A DNA stretch of 64,000 bases from Aspidapion aeneum (taxonomy: Eukaryota; Arthropoda; Insecta; Coleoptera; Brentidae). The position numbers and the translations under genes are program-made. Where the stretch lies: NCBI GenBank assembly GCA_963576565.1, contig CAUYVT010000068.1, positions 124,001 to 188,000 of the forward strand. The letters run 5' to 3'. The notes beneath the pieces were generated by a model, which searched no databases, was not told the DNA's origin, and was given only the letters and a program-made list of their open reading frames with translations. Of this stretch, positions 1-10,645 are shown piece after piece (the first letter of the stretch is position 1; each line of letters begins with the position of its first letter).

Positions 1-570
1 CCATTTCTACAGCGAAGTGGCAAAAGAAAAACATGCTCAACAAGGAGTATCTATTTTGGTCAACAAAAAATTTAGAAAATTTATCACCAACTGGGAAGCA
101 GTGAACGAAATGCTAATTAAAATGAATATAACAATAAAAGATTTTTGGAATCTATGCGTATAATGACGATGCAAATGTAGCCGTGACAGACAATTTTTTT
201 TTGAAGAAATACACAATGAAATATCAGCAGTAAGTACATCTAGAGAAATTGTCATATTGGGAGATTTAAATAGTAGAACCGGTAACAGAGTTAATGATCT
301 GACAGTTGGCCAACATGAAGAAAATGTTGTTAGTGGCAATGGAAACCGGCTAATTACAGTATGTGAGCAATAAGACCTAAAAATCCAAAACGGTTTTTTT
401 CAACATAAGGAAATTCACAAATATACCTGGACCAAACCCTCACAAAACCTGAAATCCGTCATTGATTAACTTATCACTAAACAAAAGACAAAACTAAAAA
501 TTCAAGATGTCAGAACAAAGCGTGGATCAACATGCGGAAGTGATCGCTATTTTCTGGAGTCCAAAATTCT
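1..570 (+). pseudogene. LINE endonuclease domain remnant
   Basis: Conceptual translation from base 2 reads an endonuclease-like segment starting HFYSEVAKEKHAQQGVSIL. It stops near base 165 and resumes in another frame with GDLNSRTGN (about 260-290). That is the metal-binding GDxN box of exonuclease-endonuclease-phosphatase nucleases that nick target DNA for priming. Further stops at about 371 and 466 leave it inactive. The N-terminal half lies beyond the window. Confidence 0.8.
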
Positions 571-666
571 CTTTCCTTATCAACCGAAGCCTGCATCAAC
601 AACATCTTGATGATACAGTGATTGAAGAAATTGATCACTGTAAATATAATCTACTAAGCCTAGAAC

Positions 667-2400
667 ATGATGCGTAAAAAACTTTCGTGGATGCAAAAGT
701 GCCAGAAAATAGATTCTTACTTAGGAGGTAGGAGAAGTACCGAAAGCTGGAAAACTATAAGATCGATTAAAAAAGAAACATGCAGAGATATCATTTCACC
801 AATACCAGACAAAGAATGGGATGAATATTTTAAAAAACGTTTAACTGAAGATCAGAATTCAAGGAAACAGAAAGAGACAGTATAATTAGAAGCATGGGAT
901 CTCCAGTACCCCTCACAATCTCTGAGGTCAAAAACGTCTGCACAACCTTAAAAAGCGGTAAATCTGCCGGACTCGGAAATATCCCAGCTGAACCTATTAA
1001 ATATGGCAGTGAAGAACTGTTTTGGAGATAACGGAATCTTTTCCAAAAAATATTTAAATGGAACTGTAGTCCCAACTGAGTGGAAAACGTCATATATATC
1101 CACAATACACAAAAAAGGAAGGAAAGATATATGTGACAATTATAGAGGTATATCTGTGACTAGTACGCTAAGCAGAATATACGGTAAAATAATAAAAAAT
1201 AAAGTAGAGAGCGAATATAAAGACATGGAGACAGAACAAGCCGGTTTCACGGCGGGTAGATCGACTTCAGATCATCTCTTTTGTATAACCCAAGTTACTG
1301 AAAAGAAAATGGCCTACGGACAAGAGCTGCATCTGCTTTACGTAGATTTGCAGAAGGCATATGATAGTATATCACTAAATCTACTTTGGAAAGCGCTGGA
1401 AAAGACAAACATACGCGTACAACTAATTAAGGCCATCAAAGAGTTATACCGCAATAGTAAGGCAAAAATTAAAATAAAAGCAAAACTAACCAAAGGCTTT
1501 CAAGTTAATAAAGGTCTTAAACAAGGTTGCTATATCTCGCCTACGCTCTTCAAGAATTACTTGGAACAAGTCTAAAGTATGGAAGAGGAAATGCCAAAAC
1601 ACGGGAATTCCGTTTAACGAAACCACCTTGTATACTTTATGTTTTGCCGATGATCAGATAGTAGTGGCTCAGGATTATGACGATCTCGAATATATGACAT
1701 GAAAACTAATAGAAGAGTACAATAAGTGGGGACTAGAGGTTAATCTCAATAAGACAGTGTAAATGTGTATTGGTGGAATGAAACAGGATCTAATCTTAAA
1801 TACCGGGCAGCGAATTCAGTCCTGTGATGAGTATAAATACTTATGTCTAAAAATTACAGCAGAAGGAATACTAGACAAAGCTATAAAATATCGAAACGTA
1901 CAAGGAAGAAAAGCAATAACTTTATTAAATAGAATAATTTGGGACCAAAGTATATCAAAACATAACAAACAGCTTATATATAACACCATTGTAAAAAGTA
2001 TTGTTACGGCTCAGAAGTATGGCCAATCAAGGATAGAACAGAAAAAATGCTTTCCGTTACGGAGATCGACTATTGGAGAAGAGCAGCAGGGATATCAAAA
2101 AGAGAAAGAGTTACAAATCAAAGAATAAGAGAAATTATGACAGTGGGTGAACGTACTTTAGTGGATGATATAAGAACGAAACAACTGGTGTGGTACGGAC
2201 ATGAACAAAGAATGAATGATGAAAGACTACCTAACCAAATAATACAATGGAAACCAACTGGCCGAAGAAAACGAGGACGGCCAACGAGAAGCTGGAGAGA
2301 AGGAATAGACAGTGAAATAAGAATAAGAGGCCTAGATGATGAATTATGGGCAAACAGAAACGAGTGGAGATTGGGTATCGGAAGACGTATAACGTTGTGA
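667..2400 (+). pseudogene. LINE reverse transcriptase remnant
   Basis: Reverse transcriptase core in at least three frames. Bases 1003-1575 contain the RT fingers and palm (NYRGISVTSTLSRIY, QAGFTAGRST, the YVDLQKAYDS catalytic box and GLKQGCYISP). The FADD catalytic box lies at 1643-1654, beyond a stop at 1573-1575. The thumb and C-terminal region continue at 1763-2128 and 2047-2400, ending with RKRGRPTRSW and GIGRRITL. In a live element these would form one polypeptide after the endonuclease. Breaks lie near 880, 1573 and 2080. Confidence 0.85.
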
Positions 2401-2405
2401 AACCA

Positions 2406-2409
<4 letters not shown>

Positions 2410-2458
<49 letters not shown>
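2410..2458. repeat. (TA)n microsatellite, LINE tail
   Basis: About 24 uninterrupted TA units begin 10 bases after the LINE stop codon. RTE-type LINEs commonly end in a simple repeat, so this is probably the element's 3' tail, perhaps expanded later. Confidence 0.9.
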
Positions 2459-2459
<1 letters not shown>

Positions 2460-3397
2460 TTTTTTTAACATTCCCTGTTTTTCCTTGCGGTCTTCATTCA
2501 TTCAATATTAGTTTTAATATACGGGTAAATTTTCTAGGCCGAAGTCACATATCAAAAAATATTTATTGTCACACAACTAAACTCGTATTATGCATTAAAT
2601 TATTGAAATAAAATTAAAAGAAAAACGAGAAATTGAAAGACGGATTAAAACATAAAGTATTTGATTTAAAATATAATGCTAAAGTTAGACATTTGCAATG
2701 CAACTTGTGTGGTTGCCGAAATTTGTATGAAAACATATTATGAAAAAATATTAAAAATAATAGATCAAAAAATATTTGCTTAAATAGAAATTTGTTGAAC
2801 GATTCTTATGAAACTTTTTAGAGAAATATTGCTTGCTCCTGCAAAAAATAGCAGCTTCAAGGTTTTTCACAATTAAAGATTGGTAAATATATTACCCACT
2901 TATTTTAAGCTTAAAAATTTTTAACAATTTAAACATTTTATTTGAGCGTCTGGTGGCGCTGGCGTCCGGACCGTATTAGGTCAAGGTTTTCGAATACAAT
3001 TATTTTGTTCATTTTTATATTATATATATAAACATATTTTAACTCACACGTATATATAACTATAGTAGTAATGAGCTATTGTGAACGTGTCATAAATAAG
3101 ACAAAAAAAATCTCTTCGATTACAACTTTTTTTATAAATCTTTGCGTTTCAGATTATTCTGAAACTTTTTTGTTATGCCTTCGGTCTGTAACGATCAACG
3201 CAAGTAACTCAAAAAGTGCTTGCGCGATTTTAGTGAAATTTACTACATAGATTGGGTCTAGATAGTCCCATTTAAAAATATATCAAATCCACCAAAAATG
3301 AGCCAAAAAAAGGTGGGGGTAGAACTTGTTGTAAACTATTGCTTTTGTTGTAATAAGGGTAATTGGTATAGCTCAATGGGCGGCATTCTTATATTTG
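2459..3397. other. AT-rich spacer with no recognised gene
   Basis: No ORF or structural RNA recognised. Bases about 3190-3250 read like the 'acgatcaacgcaagtaactc...' stretches often seen in non-coding parts of insect DNA transposons, but without ends to define an element. Confidence 0.4.
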
Positions 3398-3399
3398 TA

Positions 3400-3428
3400 C
3401 GAGGTGTGACAATAACATTATAAGACTG
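3400..3428. repeat. mariner left TIR
   Basis: 29-bp terminal repeat beginning CGAGGTGTGACAAT. It matches the reverse complement of 4213-4241 at 24 of 29 positions. Confidence 0.92.
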
Positions 3429-3455
3429 TTGTAAAAAATCTACTTTATTTGAAAA

Positions 3456-4050
3456 CTAATACAACTTAATGATGTTCCCCATCAATGTTGTCCCCTTCTC
3501 TATCGACGCAGCAGAAGAGATGCTGAGAAGAAGTCGGATTCCTTTTAACGATTTTTTCACTTTCGGAAACAGGTTGAAGTCTGGTGAATATGGTGGGTGG
3601 TTAACGACGGGGATCTTCTTATTAGCTAAAAACTGCTTAATGGGTAGGGAATTATGAGCGGGTGCATTGTCCTGGTAGAGCAGCCACGCGTTGTTCTTTA
3701 ACAAATCTGGACGCTTTTTCCTTACAGGTTCACTTAGCTAAATAAATATTTCCAAATATAAATGTTCGTTCACTCTTTGACCCTCACACTCATACAATAA
3801 AAATAGCACCCCTAATATCGAAAAAAAGAAACAATGAGCATCGCTGTTATGGATGTGCTGGAGCGCTCGTCTCGTTCATCATCTTCAACTTCTCCGCGAC
3901 CCTCGAAAAAGCTTTTATGCCACATTAAATTCATTGCACGAGACATACACTGCTTTCCGTAGACATCTTTTAGCATTTGAAAGTATTCAGTAGCCGTTTT
4001 TTTGAGTTTCACTTTAAATTAATACGTTGCTCAATTTTTTCGTTTATCAT
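3456..4050 (-). pseudogene. mariner transposase, broken
   Basis: Cut-and-paste transposase of the DD34D type. The start codon is probably at 4048-4050 (MINEKIEQRINLK), followed by a small deletion that shifts frame into KLKKTATEYFQMLKDVYG at 4012. That is the DNA-binding helix-turn-helix with its EDDERDERSSTS linker. The central catalytic part, including the first aspartate, is deleted between about 3812 and 3704. The C-terminal part keeps YQDNAPAH (second aspartate) and HPPYSPD. Five residues that normally follow, including the third aspartate before the FLFPK-like segment, are lost. It cannot be active. Confidence 0.92.
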
Positions 4051-4212
4051 AATTCCGGCAAATGAGCTATGCACGATCCGCTTCAAACCACTGCGTAATC
4101 CAAACTAATAGAGAAAACGAGACAAGATTGCGCCCGGTGGTAGAACGCACATCAAGGTGAATAACTCCAAACGCCCGAGGCGTGGAGATTTAAAACCTGT
4201 TCGTACGGGGGC

Positions 4213-4241
4213 CAGTCTTAAAATTTAATTGTCATACTTCG
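4213..4241. repeat. mariner right TIR
   Basis: Partner of 3400-3428. Read on the minus strand it begins CGAAGTATGACAAT. It is followed by TA. Confidence 0.92.
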
Positions 4242-4243
4242 TA

Positions 4244-4829
4244 TATTAGTGTAATATTTTATTGTGTTTATTCGGCGAAAATGATAAATATAAACCCGCT
4301 GTAATGCTTTTAAAAATAATTTTGTAGACTCTAGGAAGACGATATTTTTCATACAAATAGAAAAAAAGAGGAATAAAGAGAGAAAGGTAGGTTGCTTTTC
4401 CTACAACAAACGCATGTTCTCACTCATTTATGCTTCAGTTGGCGGTAGAGCTAATCTAATGCATTACCGTGGCCTTTTGTGTATGTAATCCACTGCCGTT
4501 CGGTTATTATATACAAAATGGTTGCGGTTTTTAGCAAAATTAAATTTGATTAGGTTTTTGCCAAAATATATCTATTGAAAATTGGTCAGACTGGGTACGA
4601 AATCGAATACGGCGGAGTTTAGTAATTAAATAACCGCAAAATTCACAGCGTACGTAATTAAATTAAATTGCGTACAAATTAAATATGTGTAAAACGTAGA
4701 TACCAAACTCTTAATATATACTAGAAAAGTCAAAGAAACAATAGAAACGTGTATTTTATGCAAATTTTGTTACTTTTAATATTGTGGTCCACAGTGATTT
4801 ATCAAAATGTGGTAGGTATTTAAAGTGAT
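4244..4829. other. spacer, nothing recognised
   Basis: AT-rich DNA between the mariner and the LINE tail. No ORF, RNA gene or clear repeat end was seen. Confidence 0.4.
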
Positions 4830-5048
4830 TTTGAATTTTGAATTTTGTTTATTGACGCATATAGCATTTACAATTTTTTACAATTTTTTTTTAAATATTT
4901 GATAACAATAATCGCTTAAGATTAAAACTTATAAATCACTTTTAATTGACAAAAGTAAAGAACGAGAAACTAGGAGGATGACAAGCCTTGTTTTTTTTGT
5001 ATTTTTTTTTAATTTGTACTAAGGAACTGCTAAATAAATCTAAAGTCA

Positions 5049-6304
5049 CTAAAATTTTGTTAGAGGGGAGTGGAAACCGTAATTTGTATTATGAAAGTTA
5101 ATGTTAAATAATTCTGAGTTTCTGTTTCCATAAGGTACTTTTAAATTTATTTTTCCAAGGAGCTCCGGTGAATCTATAATTGAGTTGATGACTTTAAATA
5201 AAAAACATAAATCTTGAGCTTCCCTACTCTGCTCAAGAGTTGTCAAAGACAATAAATTCAAAATATCTTTATAGTTAATAATATCATTAGGAATATTTAA
5301 TTTAAATGAAATCATTCTTAGGAACTTCTTTGTACTCTTTCGATCATGTCGATATATTTCTTATAGTATGGAGACCACACTATGCTCGCATATTCCAAAA
5401 CAGATCTAACTATTGCACAGTAAACATTTTTTAATATATAAATATTGTTAAAATCTTTTAAGGTTCGCCAGACGAAACCCAACAGTTTAAGTGCCCTACT
5501 GGTTGTTAACTCAATATGCACATTAAATGACAATTCGGCATCAAACCACACGCCCAAGTCTTTGATAGCTTCAACCCTTTCTAAACTTATATTATTTATA
5601 GAATAATCAAACTTTATTGGATTCCTCTTGCGAGACGATGTAATAATTTTGCATTTATCAACATTTAATTGCAAGTTGGTATTGCTGCACCATTGGGCTA
5701 CATTATTCAAATCATTCTGCAATTCCCCACAGTCTCGAGAATCAACAATTACTTTGTAAAATTTGCCATCATCACAGTAAAACATGCTCTGTATTTTCAA
5801 GACATCAGGAGCATCATTTATAAAGATATCAAGAAGAAGTGGAGACAAACGTCCACCTTGCGGAACATCTGAGGTAACTGTAAAAGGACTGGAAATGATG
5901 TTATTTATTTAAATTACTTGCCTTCTATTCGACAACAGGCTTTGATGCCATTTAAGGAAAGTTCCACTAAAACACACAGCTTCCAGCTTCTTTAGTAAAA
6001 TTTTTTGATCTACCTTGTCAAACGCTTTGGAAAAGTCGGTATAGATGACATCAACCTGATGCCGCCCCTCCAAAGCGTCCAACAAGTGCTGTTGGTAAGT
6101 TACAAGATTTGTGACCGTTGACCTACCAGCCACAAATCCATGCTGATATGGTGATATAATATGCTTGAAAGCTGGAGTAACTGTCTGTGTTACTATTTTC
6201 TCAAAGACCTTGGGAATCACATAAATTTTTGTTATAGCTCTATAATTTTTAATATCGCATCTTTCTCCACTTTTAAAATTGGAGATATATAACCTAATTT
6301 CCAT
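5049..6304 (-). pseudogene. LINE ORF2 reverse transcriptase
   Basis: Pieces at 6304-5909, 5848-5318 and 5315-5049. Motifs in order: NYRAITKIYVIPKVFEKI, SPYQHGFVAGRST, YTDFSKAFDKVD (first catalytic aspartate), MSPLLLDIFINDA, then FYCDDGKFY in place of the usual F/Y-x-DD box. The thumb follows, with LNVDKCKIITSS, KDLGVWFDAEL and the YASIVWSPYYKKYI segment diagnostic of jockey/CR1-group RTs. The frame is broken around 5850-5909 and by a shift at 5316. Confidence 0.87.
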
Positions 6305-6383
6305 CTATCTGGAAAAACACCTGTGTTTAATGACATGTTAAACAATCTATTCAAAACATTAGATAGGACATAAACAGTATTCT

Positions 6384-7052
6384 TCAGAAATGTAACTGGA
6401 AGTTCGTCTGGTCCACAACAAATATTTCTAATGTTGAAATTTTGACACTATGAACATAGGTCGAATTTTTATAATTGAAATGGTTGTTGATTTCATCATA
6501 TGTACTATAAACAGATGAGAAATGATCTTTAAAAAGTTCTACTGTATGTTCTAAAGTGTTGTTATTTGTGTTATTATAATACATACTTGCCGGGCAATTT
6601 AAGTTTATTTTTTTTGTATTGACAAACCTCCAGTAACCCCTGCTGTCCTGTATGTTGGACTCTAAATGAGTCACATAGTTTCTGTGTGAGATTGCAGCCA
6701 TGTTTTTGCATTCATTCCTTAAATCTGAAAAACGCTTTTAATCATCCACGGATTGAGTAATTTTGTATTTTTTGTGTGCAACTTTTTTATCCAGTATTAT
6801 TTTTTTTAATGGATTTTCCATCCATGATGGAAATTTTGGAGTTTTATATTTTGCAATAGAAACATGTCTGGCTACAATCTCATCCAAAACCGTATAAAAT
6901 GCATTAACTGAAATATCCATACTATTGCTACAAAAAAATTGATCCCAATCAACAAAAGAAAGCTCTAGGTTTTTGCTGCGGTAGTCCGCTCGTTTAAAAT
7001 TGTAATAATTGTAATCTGCATTTTCATAACAGATATTAGAAACAAATGGCAT
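6384..7052 (-). pseudogene. LINE ORF2 linker between endonuclease and RT
   Basis: Two open pieces (7052-6738 and 6701-6384) encode the region normally joining endonuclease and RT. It includes PKFPSWMENPLKKIILDKK, a typical 'P.W.......I..K...' segment of jockey-like LINEs, and DSRGYWRFVNTKK. A stop near 6738 and others near 6384 break it. Confidence 0.72.
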
Positions 7053-7147
7053 TTCAAGTTCAAGGGCTGGATAAGGAATATCCAGTCTAACAAGCGGAGA
7101 ACCACAAACATAAAGCGCAAAGTCTATCCTATTGGAAAAGACAACAT

Positions 7148-7741
7148 CTAAAAAGTTTCCATATATATATTACGTACATGATTTATTTGATACAAATTAA
7201 AAAAATTCATACAGTCTGCTATGCACTCTATTGTATCATTTACCCTGCCCTCAGGACGGCAGCCATTGGTATCATTTATCCATTTTATATTAGGGAGATT
7301 CAAATCACCAGCCAATAAAATATCACAGTTATCCTTTAAATGCAAATTAAGAAATGATATTACCGAAGCACAATAGTCCTCATACTTTTCTCTTTCAGCA
7401 CTGGGACTTATATACGCATTCTCGATCACACATCTCTTGTTACCATTTAAAGTTACTTGAACAAATATATGTTCAACGTTTTTTATTTGAGAGATAAGCA
7501 CCTTGGACCTATAACATTTTTTTATTGCTATGAAGACACCTTGGGATTTACAGGAACTTGTCAGAGGTGACCGGTCACATCTATAAACTACATAATTTTG
7601 TAAACCTAGTTCGTTGTCATTGACAGAACCATCCAAGAATGTTTCTGTAAGTAGGATTGCATCATAATTTTCAGTTGCTACTGAGCATAAGAATGAAGTT
7701 AACTTACCCCTTAATCCCCTCACATTTTGGTAATAAAGGTG
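7148..7741 (-). pseudogene. LINE ORF2 endonuclease domain
   Basis: Open from about 7780 with no upstream ATG in frame, so the original ORF2 start is unclear. Key pieces are YYQNVRGLRGKLTSF, LLTETFLD (catalytic glutamate box), GVFIAIKK, YISPSAEREKY and LLAGDLNLPNIKW (the GDxN catalytic box). The frame ends at 7148 after NIYMETF, before the last catalytic SDH box. It acts in the family as the nick-making nuclease for target-primed reverse transcription. Confidence 0.85.
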
Positions 7742-7782
7742 AAAGGGCCTCTTTGTAATGGATTTTTTAGGAGCTAGTTTTT

Positions 7783-8829
7783 TTACTTATTTTGTTCATT
7801 GTCTGGTGACATATTGAATTCGCTTGGCCTATTGTAGGTTCTTACCTCCCGGGAATGTTTGTTCCTAAAATCAAACCGTCTAAAAATAATGCCAGCAGGC
7901 CAAAAAGTTGAACAGTTGACAGTGTCATAAATGTCCTTGCTAACTCCTACCTTAAACGATTTTGTAAACCCATTTGAGGGCAACTCATCTACTACCACCT
8001 TCTCATAGTCAGAGGTTTCCAAATTGGTTTTTTTTATTATGTAGTTTTTTACTATATCACTTGACGAATCTTTATTGGCTCGTCCCACAAAGAACCACAT
8101 TTTACTAGGGGCTCCTTGAAAATCACTATCCACCTCACCGGTGCCCTTTACAACTTGGTTTTTCATAGGTTTTGCTTTTTGCACAAATTTTTGGCTTTGT
8201 TTATTTATTTCCGTTTCGGTCGGATTTGTGAGGTTAGGCATATCTCCGTGCAAAGGGTGCAACGCGTGCATGGCTGAAACGACCGCGCTTCGAACCGATT
8301 CTTCCGTGATGGTGCGGACAGACCCGGTGCCGTTCGTGTTCGATGTATTTGGAGCGGCTTTGCTCGACGTAGAGCGTTTCTCAGCGATCATGCCTGTTAA
8401 ATCTATGGCAAGGGACGCAAAGGGACACGGAGGGGGCACGATTGTTGTTTTTACGGTAAAATTATCTACCATTACCTTAAAATGGTCTACATTTTCCAGC
8501 TTTTCTTCAAGAAAACGATTTTTTTCTCGAAGCAGATCACTATTCTCAATCAACTGAAGAACCAGCTGTGTTAGGAGTTCATTATTTTGTACCAACATAT
8601 CGTAAGTTGGCTCACCTTGATCACTTTGATTTATTACGCACTTTGGACACAAAATTCTGCAATATCCTGTTACACGACAGCCCTTGGCCCTTATTACACA
8701 TGCAGCATGGTACATTAAGCTGGAAGCACTACATTTGACACCACTTTTACAAACTGTGTTGCAAATATCACACAAAATTTTAACTTTTTGAGAGTTGGTT
8801 TCACTTCGCTTGTCATCATCGTCGGCCAT
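7783..8829 (-). CDS. LINE ORF1 protein with PHD-like zinc finger
   Basis: 348-residue uninterrupted ORF, starting MADDDDKRSE. Residues about 20-65 hold a cysteine/histidine array (CDICNTVC, MYHAACV, GYCRILCPKC) resembling the PHD/C1-type finger found in ORF1 of some CR1/jockey-group LINEs. Residues about 85-115 look like a short coiled coil (leucine- and glutamate-rich). A C-terminal basic domain follows, with a WFFVGRANKDSSSD segment. The likely role is RNA binding and RNP assembly, inferred from the family. It is intact although ORF2 downstream is not. Confidence 0.78.
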   Translation of the reverse strand: MADDDDKRSETNSQKVKILCDICNTVCKSGVKCSASSLMYHAACVIRAKGCRVTGYCRILCPKCVINQSDQGEPTYDMLVQNNELLTQLVLQLIENSDLLREKNRFLEEKLENVDHFKVMVDNFTVKTTIVPPPCPFASLAIDLTGMIAEKRSTSSKAAPNTSNTNGTGSVRTITEESVRSAVVSAMHALHPLHGDMPNLTNPTETEINKQSQKFVQKAKPMKNQVVKGTGEVDSDFQGAPSKMWFFVGRANKDSSSDIVKNYIIKKTNLETSDYEKVVVDELPSNGFTKSFKVGVSKDIYDTVNCSTFWPAGIIFRRFDFRNKHSREVRTYNRPSEFNMSPDNEQNK

Positions 8830-8924
8830 CTTGAAGTTATTCTTGAGTTATTGTTGAGTGATGGGTAACAAGCTGAGTTTTAAGCAACAAGTGAAATTAA
8901 AGAAAGAAAAATTATAAAAAGTTT

Positions 8925-8997
8925 GATTTCGGCTGGGACTCGGACCCGGAATCTCTTGCTCTGTACGCAAACGCTCTTTTATTAAGCCACCAAAGAC
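8925..8997 (-). pseudogene. tRNA-like sequence (degenerate copy)
   Basis: 73-base relative of the two better copies on the plus strand. The T arm is GGGTCCGAGTCCC and the anticodon-position triplet is ACA. The acceptor stem has two mismatches, so it is likely non-functional. Confidence 0.5.
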
Positions 8998-9443
8998 CAT
9001 ACATAAATTTTCGAAAAACTTCTACCCAAGTATGTGCGTGGTGTCTCAATACAAGAACGAGAAACCCTCAAAACTCTCAAAACGAGAAACTCTTTTCGAG
9101 TCCCGGCCGAAGACAAACTTTTTATAATTTTTCTTTCTTTAATTTTACTTGTTGTTTATAGTTTTAGGTTCTTGTATTATTTGCAATTTGGTATTTGAAA
9201 ATTATATTGGCAATCGCCCATTGCGATAAAAAATTTTAACACACGGAAAAGGTGATCTCATGTCTTCAGACGTTGATACTTTACGTGTAACTTGAGTTTT
9301 TATACCTTGGACAGTGACAGGAAAGAAGAATTATAGTGGTCAGTTGAATGGCTTGGTCAAGTTAATACCCTGAGAGTGCCTCGTTTTTGTATTGAGACAC
9401 TACACACATACATGGGTAGAAGTTTTCCGAAAATTTATGTATC

Positions 9444-9516
9444 GTCTTTGGTGGCTTAATGAAAGAGCGTTTGCGTATAGAGAAAGAGATTTCGGGTTCG
9501 AGTCCCGGCCGAAGAC
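9444..9516 (+). tRNA. tRNA-Arg-like sequence, anticodon position ATA
   Basis: Folds as a cloverleaf: acceptor stem TCTTTGG/CCGAAGA (seven pairs, one G-T, extended by an outer G-C), D stem GCTT/GAGC, a weak anticodon stem with one mismatch, and T stem TCGGG/CCCGG with a TTCGAGT loop. The B box GGTTCGAGTCC is a perfect pol III match; the A box is imperfect. Five T lie 3 bases downstream. From memory the body resembles tRNA-Arg(ACG). The altered anticodon argues for a tRNA-derived repeat rather than a working tRNA. Confidence 0.45.
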
Positions 9517-9534
9517 AAACTTTTTATAATTTTT

Positions 9535-9737
9535 TTGAAGTGTAAACTTCTTTAAGCGCGTTTAGCAGTTTTTGTGGGTACTGAATTGAACTGAGCCGTC
9601 AGGCTCGGCTATGTAACGCTCATTCAGGTCAAGTCAGCTCGAGTCGACTAACTGTGAGAGAAACAGTAGCAGAGCGATATGATGATGCAGATGAAGGCCA
9701 GTATTATGAATTTCGCCTTGTTGAAGTTTACACTTCT
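9535..9737. repeat. 200-bp insert with inverted ends
   Basis: The segment interrupts the repeat array. It begins GAAGTGTAAACTTC (9537-9550) and ends with the exact inverse GAAGTTTACACTTC (9723-9736). The 14-bp inverted ends and about 200-bp length suggest a small non-autonomous element. The interior is less AT-rich than its surroundings and encodes nothing. Confidence 0.5.
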
Positions 9738-10073
9738 GCCGTGTGGTCTTAAGCACACACAATTTTTTTCTTTAACTTTACTTGTTGTTTATATTTGTAG
9801 GTCCTTGCATTATTTGAAATTTGGTATTTGAAAATTATATTGGCAATCGCCCACTGCGATTAAAAATTTTAACACACGAAAAAATTAATGTCATGTTTGC
9901 AGACGATGATACTTTAAGTCTAGTTTGAGTTTTCTTACCTTTGACAGTGGGAAAGAAGTATTATAGAGGTCAGTTGAATGACTTGGTTGAGTTAATACCC
10001 TGAGAGTTTCTCGTTCTTGTATTGAGACACCACACATATACGTGGGTAGAAGTTTTCCGAAAATTTATATATG

Positions 10074-10146
10074 GTCTTTGGTGGCTTAATGAAAGAGCGT
10101 TTGCATACACAGCAAGAGATTCCGTGTTCGAGTCCCGGCCGAAGAC
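10074..10146 (+). tRNA. tRNA-Arg-like sequence, anticodon position ACA
   Basis: The same 73-base module as 9444-9516 in the next repeat unit. The acceptor (seven pairs), D (four) and anticodon (TTTGC/GCAAG, five) stems are complete. The T stem has one mismatch and the B box is TGTTCGAGTCC. The anticodon loop is ATACACA. A T run follows at once. Good folding with a non-standard anticodon suggests a SINE-like or satellite-borne tRNA derivative. Confidence 0.45.
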
Positions 10147-10234
10147 AAACTTTTTAAAATTTTTCTTTCTTTAATTTTACTTGTTGTTTATAGTTTTAGG
10201 TTCTTGCATTATTTGCAATTTGGTATTTGAAAAG

Positions 10235-10645
10235 GCTGTTTTTTTAAAAACCTTAATTTTGCTGAGACGCTACTAATTCTTTACTGAACTTTTTTCATCC
10301 CGTAAGATTGACAGGTTTGACAATGCTTTTTATGTTTGACTTCATAAAGTATTTAAAAAAATAAAACGAATAATGAAACGAATTATTAATACTAAATGAT
10401 TTTTTTACAGCCACGTAACTGTTAAGAATTACTTTCAAGAATTCCCGCAGAGGAAAAAGCGTCTCGGCAAAATTAAGCTAAAAGGATGTTTTGTTTCAGA
10501 TTTTTGCCACTCTGTTACCCTTACCTTTATTCTGCGCGGACGCAGCATCGCTCTACTGATATTTTTATAAAAGGTTAACGACATGCGCTAATTAGAGCCG
10601 GGTAACCGTTTAGAGAGCCAACCATCGAAAACCCACAGCATCAAA
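10235..10645. other. spacer, nothing recognised
   Basis: Non-coding DNA between the tRNA-like array and the first family R copy. Confidence 0.35.

Larger units (their letters stand above)
1..2400 (+). mobile_element. RTE-type LINE, decayed, 5' end outside window
   Basis: Non-LTR retrotransposon running off the left edge. Its order is apurinic-type endonuclease, reverse transcriptase, then a basic C-terminal domain with a KRGRP motif and a GIGRRITL end, directly followed by a TA microsatellite. This order, a single ORF and a simple-repeat tail fit RTE-type LINEs of insects. The frame is broken by several stops and shifts, so this is a fossil copy. The RTE assignment rests on family knowledge of the C-terminal motif and tail; the LINE assignment is direct. 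Confidence 0.85.
3400..4241 (-). mobile_element. mariner transposon, internally deleted
   Basis: Both terminal inverted repeats are present (3400-3428 and 4213-4241), each flanked by TA (3398-3399 and 4242-4243), the mariner target duplication. The 842-bp length is well below the usual 1.2-1.3 kb, because the middle of the transposase gene is missing. The coding strand is minus. Confidence 0.92.
4830..8888 (-). mobile_element. jockey/CR1-group LINE, near full length
   Basis: Non-LTR element in the order ORF1 (zinc finger), endonuclease, linker, reverse transcriptase. The 3' end near 4830-4860 carries short repeats of the type AAAATTC, a tail style seen in CR1/jockey-group elements rather than poly(A). 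ORF1 is intact; ORF2 is broken in at least five places. The 5' end abuts the repeat array at about 8889, so the 5' untranslated region is very short or truncated. Confidence 0.82.
8889..10234. repeat. tandem/inverted repeat array with tRNA-like modules
   Basis: A unit of about 390-400 bp begins 'ctttctttaattttacttg' and ends 'cccggccgaagac'. It occurs at about 9124-9516 and 9765-10146, with a partial third start at 10159-10234. An inverted part-copy lies at 8889-9050 and a short direct fragment at 9099-9116. Each full unit ends in a tRNA-like sequence followed by a run of five T. The second unit is separated from the first by an inserted segment (9535-9737). No ORF is present. Confidence 0.8.

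Noticed and set aside
8141..8557. 138-codon plus-strand ORF
   Set aside because: Lies opposite the well-supported LINE ORF1; a shadow of it.
9444..10146. Functional tRNA genes
   Set aside because: Anticodons ACA and ATA do not suit the Arg-like body, the A box is imperfect and the modules sit in a repeat; reported only as tRNA-like.
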